Positions 56,203 through 64,000 of a stretch of 64,000 nt of DNA are shown one piece after another. A program made the position numbers and the translations under genes. The DNA lies in IMG/VR virus record IMGVR_UViG_3300048507_000465, positions 1 through 64,000 of that record; one strand, 5' to 3'. The notes beneath the pieces are model-generated. The model was not told the DNA's origin and did not search any database. It saw only the letters and a program-made list of their open reading frames with translations. The stretch's first letter is position 1. The number at the start of each line of letters is the position of its first letter. This DNA is from a virus.

Positions 56203-59200
56203 ATGGCACAATTAATATTAAAAGGTACTTTACAGACTAGTGCAGCTGATGCATTTGCTAACGGCCCTAGTAATGTAACCCAACAAACTCTATATTGGGA
56301 TGATAGCAATAACGCAACATTTGGCGCAGGTACTGATTTATTTACGGATGCCGGCATGGATCCCCTTACAGATACATTTACGCCAGGAAGCAATGGTTGG
56401 TGGTATACTATAGATGGAAATAGAGCAATTCAAATTGATGGTACCGCAAACTTAGGTCGAGTTTTAGATATTGAAAACGGCCCTATAATTACTTTAAATG
56501 GGGATTCTACTGAATATTATACAGTCGGGTCAACATGGACCGACGCAGGTGCTACTGCTACTGATGTAGAAGATGGTAATGTAACTGGTATCACTATGGC
56601 AGGCGCGACCAGCGGCGATACTTTAAATTCTACGGGAAATACTTCAATTACATATGATGTATCAGATTCAGATAATTATCCAGCTTTAACAGTAACTAGA
56701 CTACTAACCGTATATTCTTACGATACATTTTCAGCATCAGCATCAACAGTTGACGAGGGTGGTACTATTATATTTACATTAAATGGTACTAATATTCCAG
56801 GTGGTACTACAATACCATACGCTGTAACTGGTATTAGTTCTGCGGATTTATCATCAGGTTCAACTGATGGAATGTCTGGTAGTATTACGGTAGATTTTGG
56901 TACTGGTAGTTTAACTTTTACATTAAATGAAGATTTAACAACAGAGTCAGCAGAGACTTTGACCGTTACATTAGATCCACAAACACTGGGAGATTCTAAT
57001 GGAGCAGATGTAGGTTCTCTTTCTGATTCAGTTACCGTTAATGATACTAGTATTGGAAACGACCCTCCTACTATAATTGTAGATCCATTGTTAGTTAGTG
57101 TTACTAATGATATTAATGATGGAAACTTAGAGTGGGTATCTATTAATTTAGGTAATAATATAAGTGGTAATACCGACAACGACCCATTAACTTATACAAT
57201 ATTAGACCCGGGAAATTTTAACGGAAGTTTAGCAGAATCACAGGGAGGTAGTGTCATTTCACAATGGCCACATGCTATTGCTAATAATGGTAGTACTATA
57301 TGGTATACTCCAGGTAATGTATTTAATCAAGGCTCTGAAAGTTTTGATTACAAGGTAGATGATGGAACTAATGATGCTACGGGAACTGTAACCGTAACAG
57401 TTTCTCCACCAGTAAATACAGCTCCGACTGCGGAAAATTATACAGGAATCTCCCTTGATGGAGAAATATCAAATACCGCAACTAGATCTTATGAGTTTCA
57501 AAGAAAGCACTCAGTTACACCTTCTGCTCAAATAGGAGAAACATATAGCTTTCAATGGGTAGATGATTCAAATGGTACTAATGTATTAACAATTGGCCAG
57601 TTAAATAACTCATTAAGCCACGGTACAGTTGCTATTACAGCAGGTGATGGTACCGGAGAGTGGTTTACGTATACACTTAATAATAATGTAGATTTAAATC
57701 CTAGTAGCTCTCAACTTACAGAGACTTTTTATTATCAAATAACTGAAACTAATACTACGGAGTCTTATTCTGCTAGGGGTCAAATAGATCTAAGCATACA
57801 ACCTCCTGGAAATACACCACCCCAATTTACCACACCTGGTAGTTCTCCACATTCAGTGAGTGTTGATCAGTTTAGTTTTGTAAATATTAATATAGCTGTA
57901 ACAGATGGAGATGGAGATAATATTACATTTAATGCTACACAACCACCAAGTGGGCAGGGTGCTGTAGATATTTCTAATTTAGGTATAAACGGTACTATAA
58001 AATATACACCTGGGTCATATCAGGGTAATACTACATTTACCCTTACGGCAAACGATCCATACGGTGGAAGTGCTTCTATGCTGTTTAATGTTACAGTAAA
58101 TGCTAGTCCATATGTTGCAGTAAGAATTAGCCCATGGGGAAGTTCATCTTCAATTGCTTGTAACGATTCTCGAGGCTCTCAAAATTATTATTTAAACACA
58201 GCACAAGCTGTAACGTTAAATGAATTAACAATAGGAGATTCTATTTACGTAAGTACAGCCCTTAGTGATACGTGGGCGCCTATTGACGCTGCATTTGGTT
58301 GGGTTTCAGTTGCAGAAGCAACCGACTTAGGAAATGTTATATCATATAAGATTGATACTAATGGTATTATTGAGGAAGTGGTTGCATGTCAAGTTACTGG
58401 AGGTCAAGCGTGGCCAATAGAAATAGGTTCTTCGTCATCGGTAAATGCATATTGTAATTTGCAGTCGTTTCAAACAGGTATAGTTTATCAAAATATTAGT
58501 GAATTTAAACCAAATGGTGTTACGCCTTTTACGCTAGGTGATGTTGTTGAGGCTGGCGGTCAGTTATTTAATTCAGAATATTATGCTAATGCGTATGCAG
58601 GTCAGACGGCTCCGGCAAATATTGCACTAGGAGATGGCCTTTACAACTTTGTTAGCTCGTATGGTAAATATTATTCTTATCAAAATGGAGTTTGGCAAAT
58701 AAACACAGATACTAGTTCGCCTTATTACAATACGACTACATTTGGTTGTCCACCTGAAGTTACATGGGAGGTTAAAAGTTTAACTGTAAAATGGTTACCA
58801 GAACAACCTACAGAAATAGGGTATATTTGTAATGCTACTTCAGCTGAGCTTGAGGATATTACAATTTACTATAAAGTTCCACAGGGAATAACATATACTT
58901 TAAAGGATTTAGCTATAAATCAAAAGAGAATTTTTACTAGCGAATCAGCCGCTTTATCAAACGATTATAGTCAACTATTTCAATCAGCGGTTTTACTATA
59001 TTTTGGTAAGTATTTTATTTGGAATAATGATGATGAAACAGGTTATACGGGAGCTGTACAATGGTATGGTTTTAATTCAATTACTAATGAGATTGAACTT
59101 GCTAACATTGGAAGTTCGGGAGGTGTTTGTTTATCTCCAGGTAACCAAGATTACATTAGAGAAGAACATACTGGGCTTTCTTATGAAATAGGTAGTTCAA

Positions 59201-62200
59201 CTGGAACTAGACCTAATGCGTATTATGCTTTTTATGGATGTGAAGTGCAATTAGATGCTGGTATTCCAGGAGGAGATTCATACTGGCCTTTATATGTAAT
59301 AGACGGATTTCATACTGCTGATTTAAATTCTACGTCATTTGTTAAAGATTTTATTAGTACAGTAGGCGATACTGTTACACATATTAAGTCTAGTGAATGT
59401 ATGACTTTAAAGCATAAAGTATGGGGGCTTAATATACAAGACGCAATTAATCAGCTAGAAGATAATATATCAGTATATAGACAGGATAGGATTAGGGCAA
59501 TTGCAATAAACCCACAAGATATAGGTATAGGGAGTCAGTCTATTATTTCATATGGATATAGTGATTGTGGAGGATGTCTTACAAATCCAGAAACTGTAAA
59601 TACATATCAATTTCCTATAGTAGAAGATTTTGAAATATTAAATAGGACAATACCTAATTTTAATTTAGAGACTAATTATGAATTAGATAACGTATCTAAA
59701 CCGTTATTAAGAACAAATCCAAAATTATCAACTAATGCTAAATTAGTAGCCAACCTCAACGATCAAGTTTTTATTGAAAGTATTGACGCTACTAAGGAGT
59801 TGGCTTCAGTTTCATATAAAAGGTGGGAAGTTAATAAAGATGGACAGTATTCATATGACTTAAAAAAGTTTTATGAATTTAGTTATACAACATCTGACAT
59901 TATGTATGCTACTAAAGTAGAATACTCAGATTATGCAGTACAAGAGACCTTTGATAAACAAATTGAAGAACTATATCAATACGGTACTAAATATAATTAC
60001 TCTAAACTACACGATGAAGACTATAGAATTTTCGCACCAATTTGGTTAGATAAAGCTATACCTAGAAAATTTGTAATATTTAGAGTTAGTGATCCTACAT
60101 CTTCTGTTGATTTTGATAATAGGAGTATGTTTAATAATATGCAGGATTTATTAAAAAATTCTGAAATAATAAAAACATTTGATTTAACTAAAGATTCTAC
60201 ATTGGGTTCTTATATAAGGAATCATATGGAGGATGAGGGCTTCCCAAAGACTCCAATTACTTTTAACTTTGACGAAAATGAAAAAAGTACGTTTAACGGT
60301 ATTGATTTAAAAAAGGGTGGTTTTACTAAGAAGGGTGAGTTTTTACATGATGATTTTGTAAAAGCAGATGCGCCTCTTATTTCAAGTAATCAACTAATAA
60401 CTGATGGGTTTGAAAGAAATAATATAGCATGTGCTAATTTATTAAACTTAGAGTTTTTATTCAATGATGATTTAGTATCGGATTATGGTATTAATAGATA
60501 TTTTGGAGTGTACGTTAATGATATAGATTCTGGATATGGGTCTATTTCTACTTCTGAAAACGGTAATATAGTTTTTGATATATTAAATAGTAATATTAAT
60601 AATGATAGCTGGTCTGCTATTCCATCATTTAAACATATATCTCAGACTCCAACTATTGGGTATGTTTCGATAAGTGATGAATACTATAAAATTTCTTCTA
60701 GAAGTAATTATATTCCTAAAAATTTAAACGTTGTAGTTGAAGATTCAGGTAACAAGATACCTAATGAAATTAAAATAGCTCCAAACGGTAATTCTATTGA
60801 TATTACTAGAAACAAAGAAGCTGGGTTTGATTTTATTAAAATGGAACTTATATCAACTCCTAATACTAACGATAAGTTTACTATATTTTCTTCTAAAGAA
60901 TCTTCGTATGCTATTAAATTTGTTAGACTTGCGGAGGGTGAAAACTGGAGTATTTATTTTAATGAGTATGGTGTACAAAAGGTAGTTCCATTCCAGACTG
61001 GTTCTAGTTTATTAACTACATTTATTAACATTAAAAATGAATTTTTAAATTTAGGATTTTCTAATATTAAAATAGATTGGGACTTAGATAAAAGTACATT
61101 ATATGTAACAGAGTTACAGTCTACCCTCGGGGATTTAGAGCTTTATATTAAATCAACAGATCAATCTTATACTAGCTTAGCAAATGCAGTTGCAATACAA
61201 ACCTCTTTTAACTTAGATAACTCAACATATATTGCTTCAGATCAAATTAGTGCTGGTAATTTTAGTAGTACTACATATTCTAGTAATGGTACATTAGGCC
61301 AGATAACTAAAGCATTAGTATCTTGTATTACAAATTCTGCGCAAACTGATTTTAACGTATTACATGAAACAGGGTCAAATATATTTTATATTAAATCTAA
61401 AGTAAAGGGCTACAAGCTTTTACAAAGTGGAGTTTTAGTTCCTAAAGAAAACTCTATAGATTTTTTAAATATAGAAAATTTAGATACTAATTCTTTATTA
61501 AATCTTCACGATGAGAGCCTAAATTCAATAGCAGTAACTAATAATATTTATTACATGAGCGGTGGTAACTCTGCTAATAAGTCAGTTTATGTTTCTTTAG
61601 ATTCTGTTGCGGATGTAAATATAGGTGATTATATAGAGACTAAAAAATTAAACGTATATAATAAAATTATAGATATTGTAGACGACGTCGATAGAATTCC
61701 AACAACATTTAAAAGATTAATACTAGAACGTGAAAACGATTTAGATTCTGGAGAAATTAAAATATATGCGGATAATCTTGCTAGAATAGGTTTATTTTCA
61801 GCGTTTGATATACATGATATGAATTTTGATTTTTATGATACTTCAAACTCAGATCTTAAAGAGTTAAAATATGAAAATTCTGCTACTATTAATTATATAC
61901 CAGAGGAGAGTACTTCAGGAACTGAAGATGAAGTTGCAGTATTTAGTAATGATTATGATTTAACACCTAGTAATTATTTTACAGGTATTAGTGATGTATT
62001 ACCGGAGGAGCTTGCAGATCAATATAATGAAATAAAACTTTATACTGAGTATGATAGATTAAATGAAAATAATCTTAAAGAGTTTGCTTTAAATTCTAGA
62101 GTAGTTCCTAATATTAATAAATGGGTATTAAAAGATACTTTAACTGTAAGAGAACAACCATATTATTTAAATGCCAATGAAGCATTTGGTAGAACTAATT

Positions 62201-64000
62201 TTGCGCCTGACTTTTCTAACCCAGGTAGAGATAGATTAGGAATGACACATGAGTGGTTTTATTTAGATAAAATACCTAAATACTTACAATATAATCAGTT
62301 AAATGATACTTTTAGTTATTTAAACTTTAATGAAGATTTTGATTTACAACCTATTCATTTTAAAAGTACATCTTTTGATTATTTTGATAGATTTATGATA
62401 AGCGACGGGTTTGAAATTAAAGATAACTATGGTATAGTTTCTTTTATTAAAACAAACCTTAAAAAGAAATATACTGTTGTAGATGGCGGTAATGATACAT
62501 CATTTGCAAGTACTATATTTAAAGGTTTAAGAGTTAATTTTAAAAGTAGAAAAGAATTTGAAAATATAACATCCTCCGATTTTATTAAAAATTCAGAATT
62601 TAATGGGTATAAGTTTAGTACTATTGTTAAAGTTAAGACGGGTCAAGCGTCTAATGATATTTCATACGAGATTATTCAAAATAAAGCTTTTAATTTTGTA
62701 GTATTTTTTATTACAGTATCCTTAGACGATTTATGGTCTAATAATTCTATTAATAGAAAACTATTGTATGAAATGAATCATAGCCTTGTTTGGACCGGAA
62801 ATCCTGGGTTTGAAGTTTTTCAATATTCTGATGTTAAAATCTCCGGAGCTATGAATTTAAATAGTTTAAATACAACAGATCCGACTGCAATAGATTATTT
62901 AGTATTAACAGGTTTAACACATGATGATGGGTCAATACCTCAATTTATAGAACAAATAAATACTGATGATGATAATCAATATGGAGTATTAAAAGTAACT
63001 ATTAATGCAGATTCAGGTCCAAATAATATATACTTACCCATAGCTTCAGTAAACGATCAAGATGAGCTAGTTCTTTCTGGAGTTCCGATGGATAGCGAAA
63101 CAGGTGGGAATCCAGTACCTTTGTATAATTTACCGGACTACTTACAATTAGAAGCTGAGTATAACTATTTAAAGGGTGGTAAAAATGCTTTTAAAAATAT
63201 TCTAGATAGTTTATCAATATCTAATGTATATCAGTTGTTAAAACAAAATGATGGTCAGATAGTTTATACTACAATAGAAGAGGACGGAACTTCTTTAAAT
63301 AATAGATTTCAAATAGAATTCGAAGATGGTAATGAGGTAATAAAAGAATCGTTCTTGCTTACAACCACAGATACCGATAAACCAAAATCATTTAAATTAT
63401 CTAAGGGTAATATAGGTTTTGAATTAATAGCCGGTGATATTTACTATCCGTTTTTAGTTAGACATAACGGTGATTACACTGTGGATACTAAGCCTGTAAT
63501 TACGTTTACTGATACATATTCACACTTTAAAACTAACGATTTACAATCTACTATTAATTCATCTGAGTTAGCGTTTGAAGAGCAGATGTATAAACATTCT
63601 TTAACCGATGTTGAAGAAATTAATTTGGCTAGAGATTATTATAGAAGATATAATAGGTGTGGTACTGCTTTTAATCTAGGGTTTGTACAAGATGATGGAA
63701 CTCATGATAATAATTGGGGTATAATTAAAAACCATTTTTATAGAAAGGTAAATGAAATAAATACATCAGGTGTTACAAAACTATCAACTTCTACTGAGAA
63801 ACTACCTTTGTATCCTCTAATTGGTGAAATAGCTATAGATAAAAAAGACGTTAATGTATTTAGATCTTCATGGGATAAAAATTATTATACCAGAGCTCTA
63901 TCTGGCGGCGGCTCAGAATTAGTTCCAGGTACATTTGAAACTAAAGAAGAAAAATCATATTTAGGCTCTACTGTAATGAAACCTAAAGATTCATATAGCT
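56203..64000 (+). CDS. Giant tail/fibre protein (3' partial), at least 2599 aa
   Basis: An ATG at 56203 opens a frame with no stop to the window end. N-terminal domains in order: a DUF5011-like Ig domain at about 95-172 (GPIITLNGDSTEYYTVGSTW), a Calx-beta-like domain at 173-282 (ASTVDEGGTIIFTLNGTN, EDLTTESAETLTVTLDP), and cadherin/tandem-95-like repeats at about 292-406 and 539-637 (FDYKVDDGTNDATGTVTV, NTTFTLTANDPYGGSASM). A Cys-containing middle follows (YGYSDCGGCLTNPE, about 1120), then a long alpha/beta region with many Asn/Asp/Tyr residues. Such size and adhesion modules fit a distal fibre or outer baseplate protein. No signal peptide and no catalytic motif seen. Confidence 0.75.
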   Translation, partial: MAQLILKGTLQTSAADAFANGPSNVTQQTLYWDDSNNATFGAGTDLFTDAGMDPLTDTFTPGSNGWWYTIDGNRAIQIDGTANLGRVLDIENGPIITLNGDSTEYYTVGSTWTDAGATATDVEDGNVTGITMAGATSGDTLNSTGNTSITYDVSDSDNYPALTVTRLLTVYSYDTFSASASTVDEGGTIIFTLNGTNIPGGTTIPYAVTGISSADLSSGSTDGMSGSITVDFGTGSLTFTLNEDLTTESAETLTVTLDPQTLGDSNGADVGSLSDSVTVNDTSIGNDPPTIIVDPLLVSVTNDINDGNLEWVSINLGNNISGNTDNDPLTYTILDPGNFNGSLAESQGGSVISQWPHAIANNGSTIWYTPGNVFNQGSESFDYKVDDGTNDATGTVTVTVSPPVNTAPTAENYTGISLDGEISNTATRSYEFQRKHSVTPSAQIGETYSFQWVDDSNGTNVLTIGQLNNSLSHGTVAITAGDGTGEWFTYTLNNNVDLNPSSSQLTETFYYQITETNTTESYSARGQIDLSIQPPGNTPPQFTTPGSSPHSVSVDQFSFVNINIAVTDGDGDNITFNATQPPSGQGAVDISNLGINGTIKYTPGSYQGNTTFTLTANDPYGGSASMLFNVTVNASPYVAVRISPWGSSSSIACNDSRGSQNYYLNTAQAVTLNELTIGDSIYVSTALSDTWAPIDAAFGWVSVAEATDLGNVISYKIDTNGIIEEVVACQVTGGQAWPIEIGSSSSVNAYCNLQSFQTGIVYQNISEFKPNGVTPFTLGDVVEAGGQLFNSEYYANAYAGQTAPANIALGDGLYNFVSSYGKYYSYQNGVWQINTDTSSPYYNTTTFGCPPEVTWEVKSLTVKWLPEQPTEIGYICNATSAELEDITIYYKVPQGITYTLKDLAINQKRIFTSESAALSNDYSQLFQSAVLLYFGKYFIWNNDDETGYTGAVQWYGFNSITNEIELANIGSSGGVCLSPGNQDYIREEHTGLSYEIGSSTGTRPNAYYAFYGCEVQLDAGIPGGDSYWPLYVIDGFHTADLNSTSFVKDFISTVGDTVTHIKSSECMTLKHKVWGLNIQDAINQLEDNISVYRQDRIRAIAINPQDIGIGSQSIISYGYSDCGGCLTNPETVNTYQFPIVEDFEILNRTIPNFNLETNYELDNVSKPLLRTNPKLSTNAKLVANLNDQVFIESIDATKELASVSYKRWEVNKDGQYSYDLKKFYEFSYTTSDIMYATKVEYSDYAVQETFDKQIEELYQYGTKYNYSKLHDEDYRIFAPIWLDKAIPRKFVIFRVSDPTSSVDFDNRSMFNNMQDLLKNSEIIKTFDLTKDSTLGSYIRNHMEDEGFPKTPITFNFDENEKSTFNGIDLKKGGFTKKGEFLHDDFVKADAPLISSNQLITDGFERNNIACANLLNLEFLFNDDLVSDYGINRYFGVYVNDIDSGYGSISTSENGNIVFDILNSNINNDSWSAIPSFKHISQTPTIGYVSISDEYYKISSRSNYIPKNLNVVVEDSGNKIPNEIKIAPNGNSIDITRNKEAGFDFIKMELISTPNTNDKFTIFSSKESSYAIKFVRLAEGENWSIYFNEYGVQKVVPFQTGSSLLTTFINIKNEFLNLGFSNIKIDWDLDKSTLYVTELQSTLGDLELYIKSTDQSYTSLANAVAIQTSFNLDNSTYIASDQISAGNFSSTTYSSNGTLGQITKALVSCITNSAQTDFNVLHETGSNIFYIKSKVKGYKLLQSGVLVPKENSIDFLNIENLDTNSLLNLHDESLNSIAVTNNIYYMSGGNSANKSVYVSLDSVADVNIGDYIETKKLNVYNKIIDIVDDVDRIPTTFKRLILERENDLDSGEIKIYADNLARIGLFSAFDIHDMNFDFYDTSNSDLKELKYENSATINYIPEESTSGTEDEVAVFSNDYDLTPSNYFTGISDVLPEELADQYNEIKLYTEYDRLNENNLKEFALNSRVVPNINKWVLKDTLTVREQPYYLNANEAFGRTNFAPDFSNPGRDRLGMTHEWFYLDKIPKYLQYNQLNDTFSYLNFNEDFDLQPIHFKSTSFDYFDRFMISDGFEIKDNYGIVSFIKTNLKKKYTVVDGGNDTSFASTIFKGLRVNFKSRKEFENITSSDFIKNSEFNGYKFSTIVKVKTGQASNDISYEIIQNKAFNFVVFFITVSLDDLWSNNSINRKLLYEMNHSLVWTGNPGFEVFQYSDVKISGAMNLNSLNTTDPTAIDYLVLTGLTHDDGSIPQFIEQINTDDDNQYGVLKVTINADSGPNNIYLPIASVNDQDELVLSGVPMDSETGGNPVPLYNLPDYLQLEAEYNYLKGGKNAFKNILDSLSISNVYQLLKQNDGQIVYTTIEEDGTSLNNRFQIEFEDGNEVIKESFLLTTTDTDKPKSFKLSKGNIGFELIAGDIYYPFLVRHNGDYTVDTKPVITFTDTYSHFKTNDLQSTINSSELAFEEQMYKHSLTDVEEINLARDYYRRYNRCGTAFNLGFVQDDGTHDNNWGIIKNHFYRKVNEINTSGVTKLSTSTEKLPLYPLIGEIAIDKKDVNVFRSSWDKNYYTRALSGGGSELVPGTFETKEEKSYLGSTVMKPKDSYS

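Noticed and set aside
56718-57179. 153-codon minus-strand frame
   Set aside because: Antisense to the Calx-beta-like part of the giant protein gene; Val/Ser/Pro-rich shadow.

Overview
The window is a stretch of an AT-rich, tightly packed genome of a contractile-tailed (T4-like, myovirus-type) bacteriophage, probably infecting a marine Bacteroidota (flavobacterial) host. The virus call rests on a run of baseplate genes: gp25-like, gp6/J-like and gp7-like wedge proteins, a gp27-like hub, a gp5/V-like spike, and several very large wedge or fibre proteins. It also rests on phage-type nucleic-acid genes (PhoH, RNase HII, dCMP deaminase, PNK-type phosphatase, UV endonuclease). The host call is inference from four things: start codons almost without Shine-Dalgarno sequences, a promoter block with a TAnnTTNG-type -7 element, a Bacteroidota-like bS21, and BACON-like and Listeria-Bacteroides-type repeats. 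All genes but one lie on the + strand. No stretch over 300 bases lacks a gene. I see no tRNA, rRNA, CRISPR array, integrase or transposase.

Region 1 (1-7620) is the most remarkable part. A collagen-like Gly-X-Y fibre gene (5' end outside the window) is followed by a stand-alone S74-type fibre chaperone, a prolyl-hydroxylase-like 2-oxoglutarate oxygenase, a GT4 glycosyltransferase, a GT25-lysyl-hydroxylase fusion built like animal LH3/PLOD, an ExoV-like pyruvyl transferase, a HAD phosphatase and an ATP-grasp enzyme. The fibre is rich in X-Pro-Gly and X-Lys-Gly, the triplets that collagen prolyl and lysyl hydroxylases use. I read this as a phage-encoded collagen hydroxylation, glycosylation and possibly pyruvylation pathway for its own fibre. 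A GNA1-like N-acetyltransferase at 12685 might feed sugar supply.

Region 2 (7695-19860) holds small early/middle-type genes. They include a DEDDy exonuclease, Hsp20, DnaJ, ribosomal protein bS21, PhoH, RNase HII, nucleotidase and PNK-like phosphatases, a SWIM finger protein, a PD-(D/E)XK nuclease, a UvsE-type endonuclease and several membrane peptides. Four genes here, and one minus-strand gene at 39273, have a nearly identical 55-bp promoter block.

Region 3 (19868-31172) starts with a set of proteins whose N-termini (MKxI..F.. then I/L-x-E) resemble T4 capsid-targeting sequences cut by the prohead protease, followed by two adhesin-like surface proteins, a poly-Asp protein, a tiny Cys-rich peptide, dCMP deaminase and a DinG/Rad3-type helicase. 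Region 4 (31197-64000) is the baseplate and fibre region. It also carries an S1-like ribosomal protein, an amidoligase-like enzyme, a ParB-like/nucleotidyltransferase-like fusion and a giant protein that runs off the window end. A second motif, GATATATAAT, recurs in front of the late transcription units and is a candidate late promoter. bS21 and the S1-like protein together suggest that the phage adjusts host translation initiation.
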